Below, in pieces: positions 42,079-50,745 of a stretch of 64,000 bases of DNA. Position 1 is the first letter of the stretch. Each line of letters begins with the position of its first letter. Location of the stretch: positions 41,739 to 105,738 of the forward strand of contig NZ_JAGYXY010000009.1 in assembly GCF_018362775.1 (NCBI RefSeq), written 5' to 3'. The notes beneath the pieces were generated by a model. It was not told the DNA's origin. It ran no database searches and saw only the letters and a program-made list of their open reading frames with translations. Position numbers and translations under genes: made by a program. This DNA comes from Alistipes montrealensis. GTDB lineage: Bacteria; Bacteroidota; Bacteroidia; Bacteroidales; Rikenellaceae.

Positions 42079-42990
42079 ATGAAAAAACCGATTTTATACC
42101 TGTTAGCCGTGTTGGTCGTCCTTTCGGGCGGTCTGTTGTGGAACGGACGCGCATGTGCTGCCGAGACCCGGGCTGTGCAGCCCCGACACGAAGAACGGCG
42201 CGGCGGATATTCGAAAGACAGTTGGACGGTCTTTTACCGGGGCCGGAAGGTGGAAGGGGCCGCGGCCTCCTCATTCACCGATCTGGGCGGCGGTTACGGC
42301 AAAGACAGTTGGAAGGTGTTTTACGAGGGGCGGGAGATGAAAGACGCCTCGGCTTCGTCGTTCGAATACGTCGGCCGGGGCTATGCCAAAGATGCGTGGA
42401 ACTCCTTTTTCCAGGGCCGGAAACAGTCGGGACTGAACAGTCCTTCGCTGGAAGCTCTCGGCGACGGATACTCCAGGGACAGCTGGGCGGTCTATTACCG
42501 GGGACGCAAGATCGAAGGGGCTGCGGCCTCCTCGTTTCAGAGTCTCGGCGGCGGTTACGGCAAGGATAGTTGGAAGGTGTTCTACGAAGGCTGCGAGGTG
42601 AAAGGAGCTTCGGCAATGTCGTTCGAGAGCCTCGGCAGGGGGTATGGCAAAGATGCCTGGCATACCTACTTGTGCGGGGAGGAACAGCGTGACCGCACGG
42701 TGTCGGAGGAGGCCCTGGGCGGCGGATACAGCAAGGACAGTTGGACGGTCTGGTATCGGGACCGGAAGGTGGAGGGCGTTTCCGCTTCGTCGTTCGAAAA
42801 CCTCGGGGGCGGCTACGGCAAGGACCCGTGGAAAGTGGTTTTCGAGGGGCGTGAGGTGACGGGCGCCGCCTCGTCCTCGTTCGAAAACCTCGGATGGGGA
42901 TATGGAAAAGACGCATGGACGGTCTTTTACCGGGGCAAGGCGGTTCCGGGGGCTTCTCCGTCCACGTTCCGGATACCGGAGCGGCGATAG
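42079..42990 (+). CDS. DKNYP-repeat secreted protein with nine ~29-residue repeats
   Basis: The start at 42079 (MKKPILYLLAVLVVL) begins a signal peptide ending near ACAAE (residue 29). The 303-residue protein is then built from nine repeats of the type GGYGKDSWKVFYEGREV...ASSFENLG, the DKNYP-family pattern. Repeats 1/4/7 (YSKDSW..YRGRK or YRDRK), 2/5/8 (YGKDSWKVFYEG) and 3/6/9 (Y.KDAW) resemble each other more than their neighbours, so the array arose by triplication of a three-repeat unit. Proteins of this family are exported. Their ligand is not established. A terminator follows. Confidence 0.85.
   Translation: MKKPILYLLAVLVVLSGGLLWNGRACAAETRAVQPRHEERRGGYSKDSWTVFYRGRKVEGAAASSFTDLGGGYGKDSWKVFYEGREMKDASASSFEYVGRGYAKDAWNSFFQGRKQSGLNSPSLEALGDGYSRDSWAVYYRGRKIEGAAASSFQSLGGGYGKDSWKVFYEGCEVKGASAMSFESLGRGYGKDAWHTYLCGEEQRDRTVSEEALGGGYSKDSWTVWYRDRKVEGVSASSFENLGGGYGKDPWKVVFEGREVTGAASSSFENLGWGYGKDAWTVFYRGKAVPGASPSTFRIPERR
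42202..42987 (+). repeat. Coding tandem repeat: 3 x (3 x ~87 bp)
   Basis: The nine-repeat block has a higher-order period of about 261 bp (three repeats of 29 codons). Repeat 6 is one residue short (28 residues) and repeat 9 runs into the C-terminus. The order-three pattern is visible from the fifth-to-seventh residues of each repeat (DSW, DSW, DAW). Confidence 0.85.
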
Positions 42991-43014
42991 CAGACGGGTT
43001 TTGTTATACATCGG

Positions 43015-43042
43015 GCTTTCCCTGCGGGGAAGGCCTTTTTTT
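43015..43042 (+). terminator. Terminator of the DKNYP-repeat gene
   Basis: GCTTTCCC (43015-43022) pairs with GGGAAGGC (43027-43034, one G-U) around TGCG, followed by seven Ts. Confidence 0.8.
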
Positions 43043-43108
43043 CTGCGGCGGAACGGGTTGGGATTCGGGCATTGTTTTTGTTTTTCTGCGGGGTAAACGA
43101 CGAAACGG

Positions 43109-44029
43109 ATGAACAAACTGAAACCCCACCTGGCCCTGTTGGTGTGCAATATCCTTTGGGCGATGGATTACCCTTTTTACAACATCGTCCTGCCCCGCTA
43201 CCTGCACCCGATGGCGCTGGTTTCGGCGTCGCTGATCGTTACGGCGCTCTTTTCGCTCGTGCCGCTGCTGTGGCAGAAAGCCGAGAAGGTCGAGCGCGGA
43301 GATATTCGCAAACTGATCGGCGCTGCGCTGCTGATCGGCGTGCTGCGCAAGGTTTTCATCATGTTCGGATTGTCGATGACCTCGCCGATCGACGGTTCGA
43401 TTATCGACACCATCGTGCCGTTGCTGGTGCTGGTGCTCTCGGTGCTGCTGGGGATGGACCGCTTCACGAAACTCAAAATCACAGGCCTTGTGCTCGGCAT
43501 GGCGGGGGCTGTGGCGGTGGTGCTCGCAGGGGCTTCGTCGAGCCACGCCCATTCGCACCTCTGGGGCAATGTGATGATTTTCCTGTGTGCCTGCGCTACT
43601 TCCGTCTATATGGTGTGGTTCAAGCGGCTGATTGCCAAATACCGCATTACGACGGTCCTGCGATGGGTTTACTGTGCGGCGGCCGTCATGGCGCTGCCGT
43701 TCGGTATCGGACCGATCGTACACACCGATTTCACGGCCATTGCCCATCACGCCCTGTTCCCGGCGCTTTTCGTGCTGATGGTTCCGACCTATGTTCCGAA
43801 CCTGATGCTCAATTATGCACTCAAGACCGTGCAACCCACCGTGTCGAGTATTTACACCTATTTGCAGCCCGTGCTGGCGATCGCTATTTCCGTCGCGATG
43901 GGACTGGATAAGCTGCATGCCGATACGGTGATTTTTGCGTTGGTGATCTTCGCGGGGGTGGGGTTGGTGCTCCGGTCTTATCTGGTGAAGCCCCGGCAGG
44001 TCGATCCGCCTGCGGCGAGTCCGCATTAA
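43109..44029 (+). CDS. EamA/DMT-family transporter
   Basis: The 306-residue protein has about ten hydrophobic segments arranged as two five-helix EamA repeats (LALLVCNILWAMDYPFYNIV in the first, SHLWGNVMIFLCACATSVYM at the start of the second, and YTYLQPVLAIAISVAMGLDK near the end). DMT proteins move small metabolites, often amino acids or nucleosides, across the inner membrane. The substrate is not readable. It has no operon partner. Confidence 0.88.
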   Translation: MNKLKPHLALLVCNILWAMDYPFYNIVLPRYLHPMALVSASLIVTALFSLVPLLWQKAEKVERGDIRKLIGAALLIGVLRKVFIMFGLSMTSPIDGSIIDTIVPLLVLVLSVLLGMDRFTKLKITGLVLGMAGAVAVVLAGASSSHAHSHLWGNVMIFLCACATSVYMVWFKRLIAKYRITTVLRWVYCAAAVMALPFGIGPIVHTDFTAIAHHALFPALFVLMVPTYVPNLMLNYALKTVQPTVSSIYTYLQPVLAIAISVAMGLDKLHADTVIFALVIFAGVGLVLRSYLVKPRQVDPPAASPH

Positions 44030-44106
44030 TTGCGGTCGGCGACTACCGGTTTCCAGTCCCTGGTCGGGGTGGACATACAGGGCTTCGGAGCGTATCGCCA
44101 TCAACT

Positions 44107-44139
44107 GAAAAGAGCCTCCCTTTTGGGGAAGCTCTTTTC
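44107..44139. terminator. Bidirectional terminator between the DMT gene and rplI
   Basis: GAAAAGAGC (44107-44115) and GCTCTTTTC (44131-44139) form the outer stem and TCCC/GGGA extends it, with TTTT as loop. Confidence 0.85.
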
Positions 44140-44159
44140 GTAATAAGTGTATCTTCGCG

Positions 44160-44600
44160 TTACTCGGCAGCGGAAACCGAGAACTTGATCGTAGCCTTCA
44201 CGTCCTTGTGCAGGCGGGCCGTAGCTTCGAACTCGCCGACGGTCTTGATAGCCTCGACGCTGATCTGCTTGCGGTCTACGGTGATGCCCTTGGCGGCGAG
44301 CGCCTCGGCAAGGTCCGTAGCGGTAACCGTACCGAAGAGTTTACCCTCTTCGGCCTTCACGGCCAGCGACAGCGGCAGGTTGGCGATGGTCTCGGCCAGT
44401 GCCTGAGCGTCGGCCAGGATCTTGGCGTCCTTGTGAGCACGCTGCTTCAGGTTCTCGGCGAGAATCTTCTTGGCAGAGGCGGTAGCCGACTTGGCGTAGC
44501 CCTGGGGGATCAGGTAGTTGTTGGCGTAGCCGGGCTTCACGTTGACGATGTCGTTGGCGTAGCCCAGGTTTTCGATATCTTTGATCAGAATTACTTCCAT
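44160..44600 (-). CDS. rplI: 50S ribosomal protein L9
   Basis: The 146-residue protein has the L9 N-terminal domain (MEVILIKDIENLGYANDIVN, KPGYANNYLIPQGYA), a long central helix, and the C-terminal RNA-binding domain. It is the third gene of the rpsF-rpsR-rplI operon, 19 bp after rpsR. Confidence 0.97.
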   Translation of the reverse strand: MEVILIKDIENLGYANDIVNVKPGYANNYLIPQGYAKSATASAKKILAENLKQRAHKDAKILADAQALAETIANLPLSLAVKAEEGKLFGTVTATDLAEALAAKGITVDRKQISVEAIKTVGEFEATARLHKDVKATIKFSVSAAE

Positions 44601-44619
44601 GGTCTTGTCCTCCTTTTAA

Positions 44620-44898
44620 TTATTTCATGCAATCGGTTACGAAGGGCAGGATGGCCAGGTGGCGCGCACGCTTCACGGCCTGAGCGACCTTCTTCTGGAA
44701 CTTCTGCGAAGTACCCGTCAGGCGGCGGGGAAGGATCTTGCCCTGCTCGTTGAGGAACTTCTTGAGGAACTCTCCGTCCTTATAGTCTACGTACTTGATG
44801 CCGAGTTTCTTGAAACGGCAGTACTTTTTCTTCTTAACGTCTACCGATACGGGATTCAGGTAACGGATTTCCGACTGTGCTTTGTTGTCCTGTGCCAT
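44620..44898 (-). CDS. rpsR: 30S ribosomal protein S18
   Basis: The 92-residue protein has the S18 core ([55 protein letters not shown]). It lies 3 bp after rpsF in the same operon. Confidence 0.97.
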   Translation of the reverse strand: MAQDNKAQSEIRYLNPVSVDVKKKKYCRFKKLGIKYVDYKDGEFLKKFLNEQGKILPRRLTGTSQKFQKKVAQAVKRARHLAILPFVTDCMK

Positions 44899-44901
44899 GG
44901 T

Positions 44902-45246
44902 TTACTCCTCCTGCTTGTTAGAAAGTTTAGCACGACGCTTCTCCGAGTATTCTACGGCGTATTTGTCCTGCTTGAAAGTTAAGAAACGGATCACGCGCTC
45001 GTCGCGGCGGTACTGCGTCTCGAGCGTGTTGATGATCGGGCCTTCGCCCGTGAACTCTACCAGGAAGTAGAAACCGGTGGTCTTCTTCTGAATAGGATAA
45101 GCGAGCTTGCGAAGGCCCCACGACTCCTTGTTCACGATCTGACCGCCGTTCTCGGTGATAACACCCTGGAATTTGTCAGCAACCTCCTGTACCTGTGCAT
45201 CGGACAGAACCGGCGTGACAATGAAAACGGTTTCGTAATTGTTCAT
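44902..45246 (-). CDS. rpsF: 30S ribosomal protein S6
   Basis: The 114-residue protein has the S6 start [20 protein letters not shown] and the segment [20 protein letters not shown]. It is the first gene of the rpsF-rpsR-rplI operon. ssb, present between rpsF and rpsR in some phyla, is absent. Confidence 0.97.
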   Translation of the reverse strand: MNNYETVFIVTPVLSDAQVQEVADKFQGVITENGGQIVNKESWGLRKLAYPIQKKTTGFYFLVEFTGEGPIINTLETQYRRDERVIRFLTFKQDKYAVEYSEKRRAKLSNKQEE

Positions 45247-45285
45247 AATGCTTTTAATTAGTTAATTAAATCCCCAAAGGGACCG

Positions 45286-45293
45286 CAAAGATA
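45286..45293 (-). promoter_or_regulatory. Promoter (-7 box) of the rpsF operon
   Basis: TATCTTTG on the minus strand lies about 40 bp before rpsF. The -33 region is a T-rich stretch (TTTC near 45315) with an acceptable spacing. Confidence 0.55.
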
Positions 45294-45404
45294 CGCATTA
45301 AAATTAAAAATGAAAAATTAGGGATCAAAAATTTCTCATTTTCGGCGATTTATCGCGAATGACTACCCGGGAGGCATAACGGCCGGGCGCATGAATCCCG
45401 CTTT

Positions 45405-46442
45405 TTAAACGGACTCCGGGAATCCCTGGGCCTTGAGTTTTATCTCTGCGCCGTCGGGCGTGATGAGGTAGGCGCCGGTGGACTGGGGGGTGATGTGGCC
45501 GATAACGTCCACCAGTCCCAGCCGCATGATCTGTTCCTGCATGGCGAGCGGCACGGTGAACAGCAGTTCGTAGTCCTCGCCTCCGTTCAGCGCCGCGACG
45601 ACCGGGTCGGCGTGCATCTCTTCGGCCAGCGCCGAGGTCTGTTTGGCGATCGGTATGCGTTCGAGGTAGATGCGCGCGCCGCAGGCGGACGATTTGCAGA
45701 TTTGCATCAGGTCGCTCGCGAGTCCGTCCGTAAGGTCGATCATCGACGTGGGGCGGATTTTTTCCTCGGCCAGCGCCCGGACGATGTCGGTGCGGGGGCG
45801 CGGTTTGAGGTATTTTTCAAGCAGGTATTCGTAGCCTTTGAACTGCGGTTCGGGGTTTTTCAGGCCTGCCAGCACGCGTTTCTCGCGTTCCAGCAGGTGC
45901 AGGCCCATGTAGGCTGCGCCGAGGTTGCCCGTGATGCAGATGAGGTCGTTCTGCTGCGCGCCGCTGCGGTAGGCGACCGCGTCTTTTTTGGCGTGGCCCA
46001 GCGTCGTGACGGTGATGACCAGACCGGTCAGCGAAGCGCGCGTGTCGCCGCCTACGAGGTCGATCTGCTGCTCCTTGCAGGCGAAGGCGATCCCTTCGTA
46101 GAGGTCGCGGAGGGCTTCGACGGGCAGTTTCGAGGAGACGCCGAGCGATACGGTGATCTGTGCCGGGAGGGCGTTCATGGCCAGGATGTCGCTTACGCCG
46201 GCGGTCACAACCTTGTAGCCCAGGTGTTTGAGCGGGAAATAGGTGAGGTCGAAGTCGACGCCTTCGTAGAACGAATCGGTCGTGCAGAGCACCGCTTCGC
46301 CGCGCGCCGGGGCGATCACGGCGGCGTCGTCCCCGACGCCTTTGAGCGTCGAAGCGTTTTTCGGGAAGAACTCGCTGGTCAGCAGGTCAATGAGTCCGAA
46401 TTGTCCGAGCGAAGCGATCTCGGTGCGTTTTTTCTGATCCAT
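45405..46442 (-). CDS. thiL: Thiamine-monophosphate kinase
   Basis: The start at 46442 (MDQKKRTEIASLGQFGLIDL) is preferred over a longer ORF whose first 25 codons run through the divergent promoter region. The 345-residue protein has the PurM-like signatures LKGVGDDAAVIAP, TTDSFYEGVDFD, LVGGDTRASLTG and MIDLTDGLASDLMQI. It phosphorylates thiamine monophosphate to thiamine pyrophosphate with ATP in the cytoplasm. The operon is a single gene, divergent from adk. Confidence 0.95.
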   Translation of the reverse strand: MDQKKRTEIASLGQFGLIDLLTSEFFPKNASTLKGVGDDAAVIAPARGEAVLCTTDSFYEGVDFDLTYFPLKHLGYKVVTAGVSDILAMNALPAQITVSLGVSSKLPVEALRDLYEGIAFACKEQQIDLVGGDTRASLTGLVITVTTLGHAKKDAVAYRSGAQQNDLICITGNLGAAYMGLHLLEREKRVLAGLKNPEPQFKGYEYLLEKYLKPRPRTDIVRALAEEKIRPTSMIDLTDGLASDLMQICKSSACGARIYLERIPIAKQTSALAEEMHADPVVAALNGGEDYELLFTVPLAMQEQIMRLGLVDVIGHITPQSTGAYLITPDGAEIKLKAQGFPESV

Positions 46443-46459
46443 GAATCTAAAATTTTTTA

Positions 46460-46491
46460 CAAAATTAAGGAAATACTCTTGTTTCCCCAAA
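46460..46491 (-). promoter_or_regulatory. Promoter of thiL
   Basis: On the minus strand TAATTTTG (46467-46460) and TTTG (46491-46488) are 20 bp apart. The leader is very short. Confidence 0.65.
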
Positions 46492-46507
46492 AAATAACGT
46501 AATTTTG
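46478..46507 (+). promoter_or_regulatory. Promoter of adk
   Basis: TAATTTTG (46500-46507) with CTTG (46478-46481) and an 18-bp spacer. It overlaps the divergent thiL promoter, so the two genes may compete for polymerase. Confidence 0.6.
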
Positions 46508-46535
46508 CCCGGTCCAATTACAAAAAGGGTTAGTT

Positions 46536-47111
46536 ATGGTAAATATCGTCTTATTCGGCGCTCCGGGTTGCGGCAAAGGCACGCAGGCTCAGCGCTTAAA
46601 GGAACACTACGGAATCGATCACGTTTCCACGGGCGAGGTGATCCGCGACGAGATTCGCCGGGGTACGGAACTGGGACAGAGCATGGAGGCCTACATCAAG
46701 TCGGGCCGGCTGGCTCCCGACGAGATCGTAATCGGCATGATCGAGCATTATGTCACCGAGCACATGAATGCCGCCGGCTGTATTTTCGACGGTTTCCCCC
46801 GCACCACGGTACAGGCGGAGGAGTTCGACAAAATCCTGGCCAAACACGGTCTCCAGGTCGATGTAATGGTCGACATTCACGTTCCCGAGGAGGAACTGAT
46901 TCGCCGCATCCTGCTGCGCGGCAAGGATTCGGGCCGTGCCGACGACGCTTCGGAAGAGGTGATTCGCGGGCGTCTGGACGTGTATCGTGCGCAGACGGCC
47001 ATCGTGTCGGATTACTACGCTGCGCAGGGGAAATACGCCTCGGTCAACGGCACAGGGACGATGGACGAGGTTTTCGATCGCATCGCTACGGTGATCGACG
47101 GATTGAAATAG
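46536..47111 (+). CDS. adk: Adenylate kinase, short form
   Basis: The 191-residue protein has the P-loop GAPGCGKGT (8-16), the NMP-binding segment STGEVIRDEIRRGTELGQSM, the motif IFDGFPRTTVQAEEFD and the LID-region start RILLRGKDSGRADD. The LID is the short type with no zinc Cys. It interconverts 2 ADP with ATP and AMP. It starts 29 bp after its promoter. Confidence 0.97.
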   Translation: MVNIVLFGAPGCGKGTQAQRLKEHYGIDHVSTGEVIRDEIRRGTELGQSMEAYIKSGRLAPDEIVIGMIEHYVTEHMNAAGCIFDGFPRTTVQAEEFDKILAKHGLQVDVMVDIHVPEEELIRRILLRGKDSGRADDASEEVIRGRLDVYRAQTAIVSDYYAAQGKYASVNGTGTMDEVFDRIATVIDGLK

Positions 47112-47237
47112 GCGGTCGCGGCAGGGGAGAGCCGATTCTCCTTCGGCGGGGCGGACGATCCTGAGGGTCGTTGCCGGTCCGGTTGGCTGTCGTATCTTGC
47201 AAGGGCGGAACGTTTGCACCCGATTCCTGCGGCCGGT

Positions 47238-47286
47238 AAAAAAAGTAAGCGCCGAACCTTCAAGAGGTTCGGCGCTTACTTTTTTT
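47238..47286. terminator. Bidirectional terminator between adk and rpsT
   Basis: A perfect 22-bp stem (47238-47259 with 47265-47286), with core GTAAGCGCCGAACC and a 5-nt loop, has A-run and T-run ends that suit both convergent genes. Confidence 0.93.
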
Positions 47287-47296
47287 CGGTCAGCGG

Positions 47297-47548
47297 CTAA
47301 AGCGCGTTCACGTGCAGTTGCAGCGAGCTCTTCAGGTTGCCGGCCTTGTTCTTGTGCACGATGTTGTGCTTGGCCAGTTTGTCGAGCATAGCGGTTACCT
47401 TCGGAAGAAGTGCTTCGGCGGCGCTCTTCTCGGTAGTCGTGCGCAGAGCCTTCACGGCGTTGCGGGCCGTCTTGTGGAACAGACGGTTGTGAGCACGCTT
47501 CGTCAGGGTCTGACGAATTCTCTTTTTCGATGACTTATGGTTTGCCAT
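47297..47548 (-). CDS. rpsT: 30S ribosomal protein S20
   Basis: The 83-residue basic helical protein MANHKSSKKRIRQTLTKRAH ... KAGNLKSSLQLHVNAL is S20, which binds 16S rRNA. No promoter is evident in the 190 bp between it and the tRNA-Glu gene upstream, so it may be read from the tRNA promoter. Confidence 0.95.
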   Translation of the reverse strand: MANHKSSKKRIRQTLTKRAHNRLFHKTARNAVKALRTTTEKSAAEALLPKVTAMLDKLAKHNIVHKNKAGNLKSSLQLHVNAL

Positions 47549-47738
47549 AATTCGTTAATTTTTATTTTTACTTTTTTCAGTTGCTTGGCTTGAAACGGCC
47601 TTGGCCGCCTTCGGATAGACCCGCAGGTCCGCTCCTCGAAAAGTTTTTCACCCGTAGGGGTCGTTGCCGGCGATTTCCGATGTTTCGGGGGCTATGTGTG
47701 CCTTCCCGTTGCCGCTGCCTTTCCGGCCCCTTCGTTTG

Positions 47739-47810
47739 TAGCCCATAGGAGAGTCGAACTCCTCTTTCAAGAATGAAAATCTTGCGTCCTAACCGATAGA
47801 CGAATGGGCC
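47739..47810 (-). tRNA. tRNA-Glu (anticodon UUC)
   Basis: On the minus strand the 72-nt sequence starts GGCCCATTCGTCTATCGG. It has a perfect anticodon stem CAAGA/TCTTG around the loop TTTTCAT (anticodon TTC) and a T-arm AGGAG-TTCGACT-CTCCT. The acceptor is closed by GGCCCAT with ATGGGCT (one G-U). CCA is not encoded. Confidence 0.96.
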
Positions 47811-47853
47811 CTTACCACTATCGCATACCCCGAATGGGGTTACTTTAGCGGTG

Positions 47854-47884
47854 CAAAGGTAAGCAAAAAAGTGACTTGTGCAAA
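47854..47884 (-). promoter_or_regulatory. Promoter of tRNA-Glu (and possibly rpsT)
   Basis: On the minus strand TTTG (47884-47881) and TACCTTTG (47861-47854) are separated by 19 bp. A small hairpin (ACCCC/GGGGT, 47827-47841) lies between it and the tRNA. The rest of 47811-48042 holds no gene. Confidence 0.8.
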
Positions 47885-48042
47885 AAAAAATGAGAAAAAA
47901 GAGTCCGAACGAAAAAAATCCTGTCTGCGCCTGCCGGAATTCATTGCTGTATTTCGTTGCGGCCATGCAGATCGGCTGGGCATAAACGGCTGTTTGCCAG
48001 CCGTTCGGTAAGGAGTGCGGGATACGGGCGGCCTGTATCGGC

Positions 48043-48807
48043 TCAGTCGTGCGAGATGCGGATGTGCCGGGTTGCGGCGTCGAACGTGACGTTCGATTCG
48101 GAGAAGAGCCGTTCGATCAATCCGCTGCGGGCCATTTCGTCGGCCGGGAGGTGGTGCAGCGCCGGGGTGTCGATCAGTGCCACCGAGTCGCAGAGCGAGA
48201 GCGCCACGTCGAGGTCGTGCGTCGAAAAGAGGATGCACTTCTGCTCGTCGTGGGCCAACTGCCGGAGCAGCATCGCCAGGGAGTAGCGGTTGGGGAGGTC
48301 GAGAAAGGCGGTGGGTTCGTCGAGCAGGATGACGGGGGTGTCCTGCGCCAGCACGCGGGCGATCATCACCCGCTGGCACTCGCCGTCGGACATGCGGTCC
48401 ATCGTCTTGCGGGCGAAGCCGGACATCCCGACCAGGCGCAGCGACCGTTCGACGACGGCGCGGTCGGTCTCCTGCATGCGTCCGATCCAGTTGGTATAGG
48501 GGGCGCGTCCCAGCGCCACGACATCCTCGCACGCCAGGTTGGCGATGCGGACCTTGTCGGTGGTGACGAATCCCACGGTTGTGGCCCGCTGCAACGGCGT
48601 AAGCGCGGCTAACGGGCGGCCGCAGAGTTCCACCTCGCCGGCGGCGGTTTCGCCCAGTCCGGCGACGGCCCGCAGCAGGGTGCTTTTACCAGTGCCGTTA
48701 CGGCCGATCAGTGCGGTCAGCGAGCCCTGTTCGAAGGAGGCCGTGACGTTTTCGAGCAGCGTGCGGCTGCCGTAGGAGAGTGTGATATGGCGCAGGGTGA
48801 TGCTCAT
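48043..48807 (-). CDS. Iron-complex/cobalamin-type ABC transporter ATP-binding protein
   Basis: The start at 48807 (MSITLRHITLSYGSRTLLEN) is chosen because the ORF extends upstream through the permease gene in another role. The 254-residue ATPase has Walker A GRNGTGKST (35-43), the signature MSDGECQR, Walker B VILLDEPT and the H-loop STHDLD. It powers the FecCD/BtuC-type permease encoded 2 bp upstream. It is the last gene of a four-gene minus-strand operon. Confidence 0.94.
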   Translation of the reverse strand: MSITLRHITLSYGSRTLLENVTASFEQGSLTALIGRNGTGKSTLLRAVAGLGETAAGEVELCGRPLAALTPLQRATTVGFVTTDKVRIANLACEDVVALGRAPYTNWIGRMQETDRAVVERSLRLVGMSGFARKTMDRMSDGECQRVMIARVLAQDTPVILLDEPTAFLDLPNRYSLAMLLRQLAHDEQKCILFSTHDLDVALSLCDSVALIDTPALHHLPADEMARSGLIERLFSESNVTFDAATRHIRISHD

Positions 48808-48809
48808 GC

Positions 48810-49817
48810 TCAGAAAATATTGCGGTTGCGAACGACGACGAAGATGACGACCGGAATGCCCATCAGGGCCGTGATGGTGTTGATCGGCAGGGCGAGGCTC
48901 TTGGCGACGAGGTCGCAGACCAGCAGCAGGGCGGCGCCCGCGAGCATCGATCCCGGCATCAGGATGCGGTGGTCGGCCGAGGCGAAAAGCATGCGTGCGA
49001 GGTGCGGCACGGCCAGTCCGATAAAGCCTACCGGACCGCAGAAGGCAGTGACCGTACCGGCGAGCAGGACGGTCGAAAGAAAAATCAGCGTGCGTGTGCG
49101 TTGGACGTTGAGGCCCATCGTGCGGGCGTAGTTCTCGCCCAGCAATAAAAGGTTGAGGGGCTTGATGACGGCGACGGCCAGTACGAGGCCTGCCGTGACG
49201 ACGGGAAGCAGCAGCGCAAGCTGGCTGCCCGTAACGTCGCCGAGCGACCCCATGGTCCAGATGACGAACGATTTGAGCGCGGCTTCGCTCGACAGGTATT
49301 GGAGAATTTCGACCACCGAACTGATGCCCGAGCCGAACATCATGCCGAGGATCAGGATGACCATGATGTCCTTGATGCGGCGGCTGACGGCCATGACGAC
49401 GGCCAGCACGAGGGCCGAGCCCAGCCATGCCGCTCCGGCGACGCCCAGCGACTGGATGAACGAGTGTCCTGCGACGCCCAGCAGGGGTGCACCCAGCAGG
49501 AACAGCGCGACGCCGAGTCCGGCGCCCGAACTGACGCCCAATACGTAGGGCCCGGCCAGCGGGTTGCGGAAAAGGGTTTGCATTTCCAGACCGCTGGCGG
49601 CAAGAGCCGCGCCGGCGAAGAGTGCGGTGACGGCTTTCAACAGGCGGATTTTAAGGATGATGTCGCTGGTGGCAGGATCGCAGGCGCCGCCCGTGAGAGC
49701 CGCCCAGACATCGCCCGGCGGTACGGCGACGGACCCTACGGCGAGGTCGGCGATGAAGAGCGCCGCAGTGAGCAGGCTGAGTGCGGTGAAGAGGATGGCG
49801 GTCCTGCGGGTTTTCAT
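48810..49817 (-). CDS. FecCD/BtuC-type ABC transporter permease
   Basis: The 335-residue protein has about ten TM helices and the family segments LFRNPLAGPYVLGVSSGAGL, LGENYARTMGL and GPVGFIGLAVPHLARML. This family carries ferric siderophores, haem or cobalamin through the inner membrane. The start codon directly abuts the stop of the TonB-like gene, and it ends 2 bp before the ATPase gene. Confidence 0.95.
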   Translation of the reverse strand: MKTRRTAILFTALSLLTAALFIADLAVGSVAVPPGDVWAALTGGACDPATSDIILKIRLLKAVTALFAGAALAASGLEMQTLFRNPLAGPYVLGVSSGAGLGVALFLLGAPLLGVAGHSFIQSLGVAGAAWLGSALVLAVVMAVSRRIKDIMVILILGMMFGSGISSVVEILQYLSSEAALKSFVIWTMGSLGDVTGSQLALLLPVVTAGLVLAVAVIKPLNLLLLGENYARTMGLNVQRTRTLIFLSTVLLAGTVTAFCGPVGFIGLAVPHLARMLFASADHRILMPGSMLAGAALLLVCDLVAKSLALPINTITALMGIPVVIFVVVRNRNIF

Positions 49818-50744
49818 TTAGCGGAATCTGAAATTGAACGTCAGTTCATAGCGGACGGCTACGGGTTGGCCGTCGACGGTTCCCGGTATCCACCGGGGCG
49901 ATTTCTTGAGCAGTTCTACGGTTTTCTTCCGGCAGACCTCGTTGTGGAAGCTGAGGATTTCGATGTCGCGCACCGAGCCCTTCGTGTCGACGGTGAATGC
50001 GGCCCGGACACGGCCCGATGCGGCGCGCTGGTATTCGTTCGAGTTCCGGAACCGGAGGTTGCCGAAAAACCAGCCGTAGAAATTGTAGGCGTAGCCGTTC
50101 CGGAAGAGCGGGTAAACGAGGTTGCCGCCCATATACCGGCCCTCGGCGTCGATCGGACGGCATTTCAGCGGACGGAAATGGCCGAATTCGATCGGCAGCA
50201 GGTAACGGATTTCAACCGGCTTGCCGTCCACCTCCCCCGGCGTCCATGCGGGTGAATCCATGATGATTTCATGAACTTTCCAGAAAATGGATTCCGGACT
50301 GTCGTCGGCCTTTTCGCAGTCCGTGATGCGGCCGTCCTTGCCGATGGTGATGACGACGTTGGCCGTTTGGTTGCGCAATTGCGCGTATTCGTCGCTCGAT
50401 GTGAACGGGAAGCGGCGCCAGACCCAATAGACGAAGCCCTCGAACTCCTGGCCCCGGAATTTGGGGATTCGGACCTTCCGGTCGAGGCGGTTGCCCAGGG
50501 TGTCGATGGCGAAGACCTCGAAATTGTGGCGGACCATGGCGATGCCGTCGTTGAAGTTGTAGGCTTTCTGGTACTGGCACGGTATGACTTCCACGCCGTT
50601 GCGGTCGATGAATCCGTAAAGCGAGTCGCGCTTGGCGACAGCCCGCCCGTCGGAATAGTAGTGGAACCACGCGTCGGATTCCTTGGGCTGAGCCGCGGCC
50701 TGAAGGGCGAAAAGCGAAAGGAGGATTGCGATGACGGCTTTCAT
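49818..50744 (-). CDS. WG-repeat and TonB-C-domain periplasmic protein
   Basis: The start at 50744 (MKAVIAILLSLFALQAAAQ) begins a signal peptide, 1 bp after the upstream gene. The 308-residue protein has a WG repeat (LYGFIDRNGVEVIPCQYQKA) and two TonB C-terminal-like domains: VVITIGKDGRITDCEKADDS with MDSPAWTPGEVDGKPVEIRY, and RAAFTVDTKGSVRDIEILSF with KKSPRWIPGTVDGQPVAVRY. It has no N-terminal ExbB/D-type anchor helix, so it is secreted rather than a conventional TonB. It sits inside an ABC-importer operon, which suggests a role in metal-complex uptake. Confidence 0.85.
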   Translation of the reverse strand: MKAVIAILLSLFALQAAAQPKESDAWFHYYSDGRAVAKRDSLYGFIDRNGVEVIPCQYQKAYNFNDGIAMVRHNFEVFAIDTLGNRLDRKVRIPKFRGQEFEGFVYWVWRRFPFTSSDEYAQLRNQTANVVITIGKDGRITDCEKADDSPESIFWKVHEIIMDSPAWTPGEVDGKPVEIRYLLPIEFGHFRPLKCRPIDAEGRYMGGNLVYPLFRNGYAYNFYGWFFGNLRFRNSNEYQRAASGRVRAAFTVDTKGSVRDIEILSFHNEVCRKKTVELLKKSPRWIPGTVDGQPVAVRYELTFNFRFR

Positions 50745-50745
50745 G

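Noticed and set aside
42202..42987. Regular repeats that might be taken for a CRISPR array
   Set aside because: The period is in frame and coding, repeats are diverged and there are no unique spacers.
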